A stretch of 44,482 bases of DNA from Mycolicibacterium agri (GTDB lineage Bacteria > Actinomycetota > Actinomycetes > Mycobacteriales > Mycobacteriaceae): the NCBI RefSeq assembly GCF_002553505.1, contig NZ_PDCP01000047.1, positions 1-44,482 of the forward strand. The letters run 5' to 3'. Within the stretch, counting starts at the first letter, position 1; the number at the start of each line of letters is the position of its first letter. Of this stretch, positions 7,230 through 14,846 are shown piece after piece. A program made the position numbers and the translations under genes. The notes below the pieces were generated by a model that saw only the letters and a list, made by a program, of their open reading frames with translations, had not been told where the DNA came from and searched no databases.

Positions 7230-8699
7230 GTGAAGAGCACCGTGGAACAGCTGAGCCCGACCCGGGTTCGCATCAATGTGGAGGTGCCCTTCACTGAGCT
7301 GGAGCCCGACATCGACCGGGCGTTCAAGCAGCTCGCCCAGCAGGTCCGGCTGCCCGGCTTCCGCCCGGGCAAGGCTCCCCGCAAGCTGCTGGAGGCCCGC
7401 ATCGGCCGCGGCGCCGTCCTGCAGCAGGTCGTCAACGACGCCCTGCCCAGCCGCTACAGCGAGGCGGTCACCAGCTCCGAGGTCAAGCCGCTCGGCCAGC
7501 CCGACATCGAGATCACCAAGCTCGAAGACAACGAAGAACTCGTCTTCACCGCCGAAGTCGACGTCCGCCCCGACATCACCCTGCCCGATCTGGAGAACCT
7601 CAAGATCGAGGTCGACCCCATCGAGGTGACCGATGAGGACGTCGAGGCCGAACTGCAGAACCTGCGCGCCCGCTTCGGCACCCTCAAGGGCGTCGAGCGT
7701 CCGATCGAGAACGGCGACTTCGTCTCCATCGACCTGTCGGCCTCCGTCGACGGCGAGGAAGTGCCCGACGCCAAGACCGAGGGACTGTCGCATGAAGTCG
7801 GTTCCGGCCAGCTGATCGAGGGTCTCGACGAGGCGCTCATCGGGCTCAAGGCGGGGGAGACCAAGGTGTTCACCACCAAGCTCGCCGCGGGCGAACACGC
7901 CGGCGAAGAGGCCCAGGTTACCGTCACCGTCAACTCCGTCAAGGAGCGCGAGCTGCCCGAGCCCGACGACGAATTCGCCCAACTGGCAAGCGAATTCGAC
8001 ACCATCGACGAGCTCAAGGCGAGCCTGCGGGAGCAGGTCGAGCGCGTCAAGCGCATCCAGCAGGCCGAGCAGATCCGCGACAAGGCCATCGAGACGCTCC
8101 TCGAGCAGACCGAGGTTCCGCTGCCCGAGAAGATCGTGCAGGCCCAGATCGACGACACCCTGCACAACGCCATCCACAACCTCAACCACGACGAGGAGGC
8201 CTTCGCCAAGGCGCTGGAGGCCCAGGGCAGCAGCCGCGAAGAGTTCGACAAGGACAACAAGGAGAACTCCGAGCGCGCCGTCAAGACTCAGCTCGTGATG
8301 GACGCCATCGCCGACCACCTCGACATCCAGGTCGGCCAGAACGACCTGACCGAGCGCCTGGTGCTGATGTCGCGTCAGTACGGCCTCGAGCCGCAGCAGC
8401 TGCTGCAGTACCTGCAGGAGAACAACCAGCTGCCGGTCATGTTCGCCGACGTCCGCCGCGGCCTGGCCGTCGCCGCCGTCGTGCACGGAGCCACCGTCAC
8501 CGACACCGACGGCAACGTCATCGACACCACCGAGTTCTTCGGCCCGTCGCAGAGCCAGGACCCTGAGGAGGTCGCGGCTCAGATCGCCGCCCAGGTCGCG
8601 GCCGCCGAGGCTGAGCAGGCCGACGACGCCGAGGCCGACGAGGCCGGCGACACCGAATCCGACGAAGCCGACGACGAAGCCGACGACGGCGCGAAGTGA
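7230..8699 (+). CDS. tig: Trigger factor
   Basis: A ribosome-bound chaperone that folds nascent chains. The start is GTG 7230, with AAGGAG eight bases upstream; the frame stays open further left only by running through the tRNA. The 489-residue product has the ribosome-binding domain with the signature GFRPGKAP at 43-50. The FKBP-type peptidyl-prolyl isomerase domain follows at about 155-245 (GDFVSIDLSASVDG ... ITVTVNSVKERELPE-like). The long helical C-terminal chaperone domain is next, and the tail of about 45 residues is strongly acidic (Glu/Asp/Ala), as in other mycobacterial trigger factors. The length is normal. It is followed after 94 bp by clpP1, the conserved tig-clp linkage. Confidence 0.97.
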   Translation: MKSTVEQLSPTRVRINVEVPFTELEPDIDRAFKQLAQQVRLPGFRPGKAPRKLLEARIGRGAVLQQVVNDALPSRYSEAVTSSEVKPLGQPDIEITKLEDNEELVFTAEVDVRPDITLPDLENLKIEVDPIEVTDEDVEAELQNLRARFGTLKGVERPIENGDFVSIDLSASVDGEEVPDAKTEGLSHEVGSGQLIEGLDEALIGLKAGETKVFTTKLAAGEHAGEEAQVTVTVNSVKERELPEPDDEFAQLASEFDTIDELKASLREQVERVKRIQQAEQIRDKAIETLLEQTEVPLPEKIVQAQIDDTLHNAIHNLNHDEEAFAKALEAQGSSREEFDKDNKENSERAVKTQLVMDAIADHLDIQVGQNDLTERLVLMSRQYGLEPQQLLQYLQENNQLPVMFADVRRGLAVAAVVHGATVTDTDGNVIDTTEFFGPSQSQDPEEVAAQIAAQVAAAEAEQADDAEADEAGDTESDEADDEADDGAK

Positions 8700-8793
8700 C
8701 GCTCTGAGCGAACGGGCGCCTCTGAGGGAGTGCTCGGCCGCGCCGGTTGGTTAGTGTTCGGTGAGAAGCAATGAAGAAAGCAGGTACCCAGTC

Positions 8794-9405
8794 GTGAGTG
8801 ACATGCGTACAAACGCGCAGGGGTTGAACCTAACCGACTCCGTCTATGAGCGCTTGCTTGCCGAGCGCATCATCTTCCTGGGGTCACAGGTCGACGATGA
8901 CATCGCGAACAAGCTCTGCGCCCAGATCTTGCTGTTGTCCGCCGAGGACCCCACCAAGGACATCCACCTCTACATCAACTCGCCGGGCGGTTCGATCAGC
9001 GCCGGCATGGCCGTCTACGACACCATGGTGTTGGCGCCCTGCGACATCGCCACCTACGCCATGGGCATGGCCGCCTCGATGGGCGAGTTCCTCCTGGCCG
9101 CGGGCACCAAGGGCAAGCGCTACGCGCTGCCGCACGCCCGCATCCTGATGCACCAGCCGCTGGGCGGTGTGACGGGCAGCGCGGCCGACATCGCGATTCA
9201 GGCCGAGCAGTTCGCCGTCATCAAGAAGGAGATGTTCCGCCTCAACGCGGAATTCACCGGCCAGCCGATCGAGCGCATCGAAGCCGACTCCGACCGTGAC
9301 CGCTGGTTCACCGCGCAGGAAGCCCTCGAATACGGCTTCGTCGACCACATCATCACCAGCGCCTCAGTTAACGGCTCGGGACCAGGAGCAGGACTAGACA
9401 AATGA
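8794..9405 (+). CDS. clpP1: ATP-dependent Clp protease proteolytic subunit ClpP1
   Basis: A serine peptidase subunit of the mixed ClpP1P2 tetradecamer, essential in mycobacteria. The start chosen is GTG 8794 (MSDMRTNAQGL), which matches the length of the known protein; an earlier GTG at 8761 would add 11 unrelated residues. The product has 203 residues. Catalytic Ser95 lies in GMAASMGEF, His120 in ILMHQPLGG and Asp near 169 in DSDRDRWF. The sequence from ERIIFLG to the C-terminus is nearly invariant with the M. tuberculosis protein as I remember it. The stop overlaps the clpP2 start by four bases, so the two are translationally coupled and made in equal amounts. Confidence 0.97.
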   Translation: MSDMRTNAQGLNLTDSVYERLLAERIIFLGSQVDDDIANKLCAQILLLSAEDPTKDIHLYINSPGGSISAGMAVYDTMVLAPCDIATYAMGMAASMGEFLLAAGTKGKRYALPHARILMHQPLGGVTGSAADIAIQAEQFAVIKKEMFRLNAEFTGQPIERIEADSDRDRWFTAQEALEYGFVDHIITSASVNGSGPGAGLDK

Positions 9406-10049
9406 CGGACCACACAGACCCCCGACTAAACCCGCAGGCGCGCTACATCCTGCCCTCGTTCATCGAGCACTCCAGCTTCGGTGTCAAGGAATCCAACCCC
9501 TACAACAAGCTGTTCGAGGAGCGCATCATCTTCCTCGGCGTGCAGGTGGACGACGCGTCGGCCAACGACGTGATGGCTCAGCTGCTGGTGCTCGAGTCGC
9601 TCGATCCCGACCGCGACATCACCATGTACATCAACTCGCCGGGCGGCTCGTTCACCTCGCTGATGGCGATCTACGACACCATGCAGTACGTGCGTGCCGA
9701 CATCCAGACCGTCTGCCTCGGGCAGGCCGCCTCGGCCGCCGCGGTGCTGCTCGCCGCAGGCACACCCGGTAAGCGCATGGCGCTGCCCAACGCCCGCGTG
9801 CTGATCCACCAGCCCGCGCTTGCCGGCGTCATCCAGGGCCAGTTCTCCGATCTGGAGATCCAGGCCAAGGAGATCGAGCGCATGCGCAAGCTGATGGAGG
9901 ACACCCTGGCCCGCCACACCGGCAAGACCTCCGAGCAGATCCGCAAGGACACCGACCGCGACAAGATCCTCACGGCGCAGGACGCCAAGGAGTACGGCGT
10001 CATCGACACCGTGCTGGAGTACCGCAAACTCTCGGCGCAGACGGCGTAA
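9402..10049 (+). CDS. clpP2: ATP-dependent Clp protease proteolytic subunit ClpP2
   Basis: Second heptamer type of the mycobacterial Clp protease and the face to which ClpX and ClpC1 dock. 215 residues from ATG 9402 in an ATGA overlap with clpP1. Catalytic Ser111 lies in GQAASAAAVLL, His136 in VLIHQPAL and Asp in KDTDRDKILTAQ. The N-terminus (YILPSFIEHSSFGVKE) is longer than in ClpP1, as expected for this paralogue. It is followed by a large inverted repeat and the convergent mmuM. The ATPase partner clpX lies 1.2 kb downstream on the same strand but is separated by mmuM. Confidence 0.97.
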   Translation: MTDHTDPRLNPQARYILPSFIEHSSFGVKESNPYNKLFEERIIFLGVQVDDASANDVMAQLLVLESLDPDRDITMYINSPGGSFTSLMAIYDTMQYVRADIQTVCLGQAASAAAVLLAAGTPGKRMALPNARVLIHQPALAGVIQGQFSDLEIQAKEIERMRKLMEDTLARHTGKTSEQIRKDTDRDKILTAQDAKEYGVIDTVLEYRKLSAQTA

Positions 10050-10062
10050 TCGTCCGACGTTC

Positions 10063-10110
10063 GTATGGGCTATGTACGCGTGATGGCTGAAATCCGTACG
10101 TAGGCCATAC
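10063..10110. terminator. Imperfect 16-bp inverted repeat between clpP2 and mmuM
   Basis: GTATGGGCTATGTACG (10063-10078) and CGTACGTAGGCCATAC (10095-10110) pair at 14 of 16 positions around a 16-base loop. The location between two convergent stops favours a bidirectional terminator. The large loop and lack of a T-tract leave a protein-binding site possible. Confidence 0.5.
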
Positions 10111-10127
10111 ATTCGCGACCAAGGCCG

Positions 10128-11015
10128 CTAGGTCAAAGTCGCGGCCAGCGCGGCGATGTCGTCCGGGCGCACCCGGCAGCAGCCGCCGACAATGCGCGCG
10201 CCCGCGGCCACCCACTGCGGCGCCAGATCCGCCGACCAGCGCGCCTCGCCGACCCACGTCCGTCGCTCGCCGTCCCACTGCTCACCGCTGTTGGGGTAGA
10301 CGATGACGGGCTTGTCGGCGACGGCGCGGGCGATCTGGATCGCGGGCAGGACGTCGTCGGGCGCGCAGCAATTGACGCCCACCGCGACGATCTCCGGCAC
10401 ATCGGCCGCAAGCGCGAACGCGGCCGCCAGCGGCTGCCCGGCCCGCGTTTTCTCGCCGGCGATCGTGTAGCTCAACCACGCCGGCACCTTGAGTTCGCAC
10501 ACTAGGCCCACCAGCGCCTCGGCCTCGTCGACGTCGGGCACCGTCTCGATCGCCAGCACGTCGGCTCCCGCGTCGGCCAGAACCTCCAGACGCGGCCGAT
10601 GCCACTGCGCGAGTTGGGCCACAGACAGCCCGTAGCGCCCGACGTACTCCTCGCCGTTGGCCAGCGCGGCGCCATAGGGCCCGACGGACGCGGCCACCCA
10701 CCGGCCTTCGGCGCCGATCTCCTCGCGCGCCGCGGCCGCCAGTTCGACACTGCGACGCATGAGGCGCTCGGCCTCCGCGGGATCGATTCCCCCGGCGGCG
10801 AAACCGTCGAAGGACGCTTGGTAACTCGCTGTCGTCGCGATCACCGCACCGGCCTGATAGAAGGCCATGTGAGCAGCCATGATCTCGTCGGGTGCATCGA
10901 ACAACAGTCGCGCCGACCACAGGTCGTCGGACAGATCATGGCCTCGCGCTTCCAGTTCCGTCGCAAGGCCCCCGTCGCTGATCAGCACGGTATTGTTGGA
11001 GGCTGCAAACGCCAC
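10128..11015 (-). CDS. mmuM: Homocysteine S-methyltransferase
   Basis: Transfers a methyl group from S-methylmethionine (or the wrong diastereomer of SAM) to homocysteine, making methionine. 295 residues from GTG 11015, with AAGGTGG just upstream. The N-terminus ISDGGLATELEARG and the zinc ligands, one Cys in VGVNCCAP and the Cys pair in IVGGCCR near the end, are the diagnostic features of the betaine/homocysteine methyltransferase fold. The length is typical. It points against clpP2 and away from clpX. mmuM occupies the same place between clpP2 and clpX in M. tuberculosis (recalled), so this is backbone rather than acquired sequence. Confidence 0.93.
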   Translation of the reverse strand: MAFAASNNTVLISDGGLATELEARGHDLSDDLWSARLLFDAPDEIMAAHMAFYQAGAVIATTASYQASFDGFAAGGIDPAEAERLMRRSVELAAAAREEIGAEGRWVAASVGPYGAALANGEEYVGRYGLSVAQLAQWHRPRLEVLADAGADVLAIETVPDVDEAEALVGLVCELKVPAWLSYTIAGEKTRAGQPLAAAFALAADVPEIVAVGVNCCAPDDVLPAIQIARAVADKPVIVYPNSGEQWDGERRTWVGEARWSADLAPQWVAAGARIVGGCCRVRPDDIAALAATLT

Positions 11016-11285
11016 ATTGCCACCTTACGATCTGTCGGGGATGCCCTCTCGGTCCGATAACGGCGGCGACACGCCAGGGACACGACGGCGCGTTCATGGG
11101 GGTCGTGAGACGCATGAGGCGATATGTTCTGCAAACACAGCTAAATACACAGGCGCGATTCGGCTTTATCGGTCGCGTCGCGTTGGAAACAACGGGTAGC
11201 GTCGGGTCTAACACCCGGAGTAACCCACCGGCGACACAGACTTGACATTGGACGTACTACGAACAGGAAGTAGGACCCCACCACC

Positions 11286-12566
11286 ATGGCGCGCATTGGA
11301 GACGGCGGTGACCTGCTGAAGTGCTCGTTCTGCGGGAAGAGTCAGAAGCAGGTCAAAAAGCTCATTGCGGGCCCCGGCGTATATATCTGTGACGAGTGCA
11401 TTGATCTCTGCAACGAGATCATCGAAGAGGAGCTCGCAGACGCCGACGACGTCAAACTCGACGAATTACCCAAACCCGCGGAAATCCGCGAATTTCTTGA
11501 GAGCTACGTCATTGGACAGGACAACGCCAAGCGCACGCTCGCTGTCGCCGTGTACAACCACTACAAGCGCATCCAGGCCGGCGAGAAGGCCCGCGACTCG
11601 CGCTCCGAGCCCGTCGAGCTGGCCAAGTCCAACATCCTGATGCTCGGCCCGACCGGCTGCGGCAAGACCTACCTGGCGCAGACGCTGGCCAAGATGCTCA
11701 ACGTTCCGTTTGCCATCGCCGACGCCACCGCGCTGACCGAGGCCGGCTATGTCGGTGAGGACGTCGAGAACATTCTTCTGAAGCTGATCCAGGCCGCCGA
11801 CTACGACGTCAAGCGCGCCGAGACCGGCATCATCTACATCGACGAGGTCGACAAGATCGCCCGCAAGAGCGAGAACCCGTCGATCACCCGCGACGTCTCC
11901 GGGGAGGGCGTGCAGCAGGCCCTGCTCAAGATCCTGGAAGGCACCCAGGCGTCGGTACCCCCGCAGGGCGGCCGCAAGCATCCGCACCAGGAGTTCATCC
12001 AGATCGACACCACCAACGTGCTGTTCATCGTTGCGGGCGCGTTCGCCGGCCTGGAGAAGATCGTCTCCGACCGCGTCGGCAAGCGCGGCCTGGGCTTCGG
12101 CGCCGAGGTGCACTCCAAGGCCGAGATCGACACCCAGGACCATTTCGCCGAGGTCATGCCCGAAGACCTGATCAAGTTCGGCCTGATACCCGAGTTCATC
12201 GGCCGGCTGCCCGTCGTGGCGTCGGTGACCAACCTGGACAAGGACTCGCTGGTGCAGATCCTGTCCAAGCCGAAGAACGCGTTGGTCAAGCAGTACACCC
12301 GGCTGTTCGAAATGGACGGCGTCGAGCTGGAGTTCACCGACGAGGCGCTGGAAGCCATCGCCGACCAGGCGATCCACCGCGGCACCGGCGCCCGCGGCCT
12401 GCGCGCGATCATGGAGGAAGTCCTGCTGCCGGTGATGTACGACATCCCCAGCCGCGACGACGTCGCCAAGGTCGTGGTGACGAAGGAGACCGTGCTCGAC
12501 AACGTGCTGCCGACCATCGTGCCGCGCAAGCCCGCTCGCCCCGAGCGCCGCGACAAGAGCGCGTAG
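11286..12566 (+). CDS. clpX: ATP-dependent Clp protease ATP-binding subunit ClpX
   Basis: AAA+ unfoldase that feeds ssrA-tagged and specific substrates into ClpP1P2. 426 residues from ATG 11286. The N-terminal zinc-binding domain has Cys13, Cys16, Cys35 and Cys38. Walker A is GPTGCGKT at 121-128, Walker B is IIYIDEVDK at 182-190, the pore loop is GYVGED, and the ClpP-docking LGF tripeptide lies in KRGLGFGAE. Sensor 2 is GARGLR. The length and all motifs are normal. The 270-bp divergent region to mmuM must hold both promoters; I cannot assign -10/-35 boxes there with confidence. Confidence 0.98.
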   Translation: MARIGDGGDLLKCSFCGKSQKQVKKLIAGPGVYICDECIDLCNEIIEEELADADDVKLDELPKPAEIREFLESYVIGQDNAKRTLAVAVYNHYKRIQAGEKARDSRSEPVELAKSNILMLGPTGCGKTYLAQTLAKMLNVPFAIADATALTEAGYVGEDVENILLKLIQAADYDVKRAETGIIYIDEVDKIARKSENPSITRDVSGEGVQQALLKILEGTQASVPPQGGRKHPHQEFIQIDTTNVLFIVAGAFAGLEKIVSDRVGKRGLGFGAEVHSKAEIDTQDHFAEVMPEDLIKFGLIPEFIGRLPVVASVTNLDKDSLVQILSKPKNALVKQYTRLFEMDGVELEFTDEALEAIADQAIHRGTGARGLRAIMEEVLLPVMYDIPSRDDVAKVVVTKETVLDNVLPTIVPRKPARPERRDKSA

Positions 12567-12582
12567 TTCTCTAGTTCTTTCT

Positions 12583-12643
12583 CGCGAGTGGGCGTGTCTG
12601 CGGCGACACGCCGTATCGAAACCTGGGTTTGCGCACGCTCGCG
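12583..12643. repeat. Family B palindromic repeat, copy 1
   Basis: A nested inverted repeat. The outer arms are CGCGAGTG.. and CGCACGCTCGCG, and the inner hairpin is GGCGTGTC-TGCGGC-GACACGCC (12591-12612). Read on the minus strand it matches copy 2 at 12892-12953 along its length (GAGCGTGCG, AAAC, GGCGTGTCG, CCGCAGACACGC, CTCGC). It begins 16 bp after the clpX stop and probably also terminates clpX. Confidence 0.65.
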
Positions 12644-12656
12644 GTTCAATGGGGCC

Positions 12657-12887
12657 GTGGCTGAACAGCTCGTCGTCCGCGTCAAACCCGGCAGCCGTAG
12701 GGGTCCGCTGGTGGAGACCGGCGCCGACGGCACTCTCACCGTCTACGTCCGCGAGCGCGCCGTCGACGGCAAGGCCAATGAGGCCGTCGTCCGCGTGCTC
12801 GCCGAACACCTTGGGGTGCCGCGCAGTCGCGTGACGCTTGCTGCCGGTGCGACGTCACGGCTCAAGCGGTTTCGCATCGACTCGTAA
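12657..12887 (+). CDS. DUF167 (YggU-type) small protein
   Basis: 76 residues from GTG 12657; the frame is open further upstream but that part lies inside a repeat. VVRVKPGSRR near the start, DGTLTVYVRERAVDGKANEAVVRVLAEHLGVP and RVTLAAGATSRLKRFRID are the hallmarks of the DUF167/UPF0235 family. This is a small alpha/beta domain widely conserved with unknown function. The length is normal for the family. The gene is bracketed by two inverted copies of the family B repeat, which is unusual. Confidence 0.85.
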   Translation: MAEQLVVRVKPGSRRGPLVETGADGTLTVYVRERAVDGKANEAVVRVLAEHLGVPRSRVTLAAGATSRLKRFRIDS

Positions 12888-12891
12888 TTGC

Positions 12892-12953
12892 GACGAGCGT
12901 GCGTAAACTCGCGAATCCACCCGGCGTGTCGGCCGCAGACACGCACGCTCGCC
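12892..12953. repeat. Family B palindromic repeat, copy 2 (inverted relative to copy 1)
   Basis: Outer arms CGAGCGTGCGT (12894-12904) and ACGCACGCTCG (12941-12951) pair perfectly. The inner hairpin is GCGTGTC-GGCCGCA-GACACGC. It is similar to the reverse complement of 12583-12643. It starts five bases after the DUF167 stop, so it may end that transcript. Confidence 0.65.
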
Positions 12954-13006
12954 GGACAAGGATGAACTCGCCGGACAAGGATGAACTCGCCGGATAAGGA
13001 TGAACT
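12950..13006. repeat. Three tandem 19-bp repeats
   Basis: CGCCGGACAAGGATGAACT occurs at 12950-12968 and 12969-12987, and with one C-to-T change at 12988-13006. The array fills the gap between the family B copy and the stop of the SCP2-like gene. The unit carries no spacer, so this is not a CRISPR. Confidence 0.9.
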
Positions 13007-13015
13007 CGCGCGCAG

Positions 13016-13483
13016 CTAGACGGGGACGGCGGCCTTTGTCGGGAAAGTCGTTGGCACCGTGGCGATCAGCGCGAGGCACTCCACGAAGAAGTAGATGGCC
13101 TTGAAGAACTCCAGCAGGTCGCCGTCCTCGAGCAACAGCTTGCGATACATCACCGTGCGCAGAGCGTCGTACCCCTCGAACAACGCTCGCCAGTCGCGGT
13201 AGTCGGCCGCCAGCGTGTAGGTCGCGGCGGCCCCGCCGTCGACGATGCGGCACGCGGTGGCCTGTCCCTGATCCCATTCGACGACGAGATACTGTGTGCC
13301 GCCGCCCAATTCAGCGGGTAGATCCCTGGCGCCAAGCGCCCACGACGACGAGTAGCCCGAGCGCACCAGGCGGTAGAAGTCCCAGTACTCTTCCAGCTTG
13401 CCCGCGAGTGTTTTCTCGTCCGGGCCGTCGTTGAGGGCGCGGCGAACGTCGTCGGCCCAGTCCTGGGTGAAGAACATCGCCAC
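13016..13483 (-). CDS. SCP2-like (sterol carrier fold) protein
   Basis: 155 residues from GTG 13483, which follows GGGAGG by six bases inside the end of the upstream gene and lies two bases after its stop; an ATG two codons later is the alternative. The sequence (TQYLVVEWDQGQATACRIVDG, YTLAADYRDWRALFEGYDALRTVMYRKLLLEDGDLLEFFKAIYFF) follows the SCP2 pattern, a small lipid-binding alpha/beta domain. The last 20 residues are hydrophobic. It is clearly co-transcribed with the R2-like gene, so the pair may act on one lipid or acyl substrate. A long frame covering this gene plus antisense-like sequence upstream is an artefact. Confidence 0.7.
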   Translation of the reverse strand: MAMFFTQDWADDVRRALNDGPDEKTLAGKLEEYWDFYRLVRSGYSSSWALGARDLPAELGGGTQYLVVEWDQGQATACRIVDGGAAATYTLAADYRDWRALFEGYDALRTVMYRKLLLEDGDLLEFFKAIYFFVECLALIATVPTTFPTKAAVPV

Positions 13484-13485
13484 GG

Positions 13486-14490
13486 TCAGCCTCCCGCCAA
13501 CACCGGCTGGATCTGCACCAACAGGTCCTCGAGTTCCTGCGACAGGGTGATGCCGACGTCGTTGCACTTGCGCCGCAACTGCTGGATCAACAACACCCGC
13601 ACCTCGTCCTCCGTCCAGCCCAGCGGCTCGTAGTAGAGCTTGCGGCTGGAGATCCCGCTGATCGACAGGATCGTGAAGAGGGTCCTGTGAATCTCGTTGA
13701 GCATGGTGGGATCTCGCCGCACCGCGTCCTGCAGATAGCGCATGCCGCCTTGCACATGGCGTGACTCGTCGCGGCAGGTCGCGGTGAACCCGGTGTAGTA
13801 GGCCGGCAGGAATCCGCGCCACCGCGCATACGACAGCGTCACCTTCATCACCGACAGCGCGAGCACGCCCTCGATCCACAGGAAGTACGTCGTGCCGTAG
13901 CGCACCCGCGCGCGTTGGTCGTAGGGGTTTCGGCGCAACTCGTCGGCCTGATACGCCAGCAGCCCGAACGGCCCGACGAACGTCTCCTGCACCCACGGGA
14001 ACGACTTGTCGAGCACCGCCATGATGTCGTCGCCCTCGATGCCGACGACCTCGCGGTAGAACCGGTCGAAGAACACCGTGTGCCGCGCCTCGTCCTCGAT
14101 CTGCGCGGCGATGTGCAGCTTCTCCTCCTCGGTGGCGCCGAGCATGAACACCGGCAGCTCGATCTCCACCTGCCGCTCGCCGTGGTGGAAACCCGACGCG
14201 ATCCCGACGAACGACTCGCGCTCGTCGTCGGTCATCTTCTCGGTCCAGTCGATGCGGTCCTGGGTGAAGTCCAGCTCGTAGACGTCCCACCGCTGTTTGA
14301 GGTACTTGCGGTAGAGCGTGACGAAGTCGGGCAGCTTGCGCAGGCCGTGATGGACGTGCTCGATCACGTCGTCGATGTCGACCTGTCTGATCCCGGTGAG
14401 ATCGCGCTGCTCGATGTCGGCGATCTCCTGCTCGGAGAGGCTGCGCGGCCCCTCATGCAGCACCGCTGTCGGTGTCTTGAGCTCGGTCAT
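13486..14490 (-). CDS. R2-like diiron protein (RNR small-subunit superfamily)
   Basis: 334 residues, ATG 14490 with AAGGAG just upstream. The six expected metal ligands are visible in R2 order: Glu105 (GER), Glu134-x-x-His137 (EDEARH), Glu207 (WIEGVLAL) and Glu242-x-x-His245 (RDESRH). The helical core LDFTQDRIDW ... TDDERESFVGIASGF is also R2-like. This makes it a ferritin-like dinuclear metal oxidase. It is often annotated as ribonucleotide reductase beta, but no alpha subunit or nrdI/nrdH is nearby, and the normal R2 C-terminal tail for R1 binding is not evident. Pairing with an SCP2-like gene argues for an oxidase of a lipid-like substrate. A small inverted repeat at 14521-14538 lies in its promoter region. 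Confidence 0.78.
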   Translation of the reverse strand: MTELKTPTAVLHEGPRSLSEQEIADIEQRDLTGIRQVDIDDVIEHVHHGLRKLPDFVTLYRKYLKQRWDVYELDFTQDRIDWTEKMTDDERESFVGIASGFHHGERQVEIELPVFMLGATEEEKLHIAAQIEDEARHTVFFDRFYREVVGIEGDDIMAVLDKSFPWVQETFVGPFGLLAYQADELRRNPYDQRARVRYGTTYFLWIEGVLALSVMKVTLSYARWRGFLPAYYTGFTATCRDESRHVQGGMRYLQDAVRRDPTMLNEIHRTLFTILSISGISSRKLYYEPLGWTEDEVRVLLIQQLRRKCNDVGITLSQELEDLLVQIQPVLAGG

Positions 14491-14520
14491 GAAACTCCTT
14501 CCGACCCCCGCGCCATATGG

Positions 14521-14538
14521 TGCTACCGGACAGTAGCA
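14521..14538. promoter_or_regulatory. Inverted repeat upstream of the R2-like gene
   Basis: TGCTAC-CGGACA-GTAGCA lies 31 bases before the R2-like ATG. The two-fold symmetry and position suggest an operator. On the plus strand it is followed by TTTTTAT and looks like a terminator, but no plus-strand gene ends here. Confidence 0.4.
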
Positions 14539-14701
14539 TTTTTATCGCTTTCGTCAATTTGATGAGCGTTCAGGTCGTCGTCGCTGTCGAGCACCCCGGT
14601 CAGGGAGGCGAACAGACACCACAACAGGTAGAGAGTGACCGCGACGAGCTGCAGGTGGCTGACCATGAATCCACCCTTTCTGGGCTTGTTCGGTGCGGTC
14701 A

Positions 14702-14719
14702 CGAGTAGTCGACTACTCG
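14702..14719. promoter_or_regulatory. Perfect 18-bp palindrome CGAGTAGTCGACTACTCG
   Basis: The site equals its own reverse complement. It lies in non-coding DNA between the R2-like gene and a pseudogene, and could be an operator of a lost or distant regulator. No adjacent regulator gene is present. Confidence 0.45.
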
Positions 14720-14753
14720 AATCGGGCCCGGGGCCCCGTCGCCCGGAACTCCT

Positions 14754-14814
14754 CGCGAGACGGAACCTACGCAGGCCCTCACTCGCAGTTTTGCTGCGAG
14801 GATTCCGTTTCGCG
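14754..14814 (+). repeat. Family A 61-bp palindromic repeat, copy 1
   Basis: Outer arms CGCGAGACGGAA / TTCCGTTTCGCG pair with one G-U. The inner hairpin is CTCGCAG-TTTTG-CTGCGAG (14782-14800). It has the same length, order and orientation as the copies at 27697 and 28661. It lies 32 bp beyond the stop of the pseudogene at 14847. Confidence 0.9.
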
Positions 14815-14846
14815 GGGGGGGGGCTCAGCTCGTCTCGCCCGCGCTC

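Larger units (their letters stand above)
14491..14846. other. 356-bp intergenic region rich in palindromes
   Basis: It lies between the R2-like gene start and the 3' end of a pseudogene. It holds an inverted repeat at 14521-14538, a perfect 18-bp palindrome at 14702-14719, a GGGCCCGGGGCCCC-type GC palindrome just after it, a family A repeat at 14754-14814, and a run of ten Gs around 14814-14823. I see no credible gene. Confidence 0.6.

Noticed and set aside
12950..13006. Possible CRISPR array
   Set aside because: The 19-bp units are directly adjacent with no spacers, and no cas genes are present. The same holds for 28721-28780.
13486..14490. Genuine ribonucleotide reductase beta subunit (nrdF/nrdB)
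   Set aside because: The diiron ligands fit the superfamily, but there is no alpha subunit, nrdH or nrdI nearby, and the partner gene is SCP2-like.
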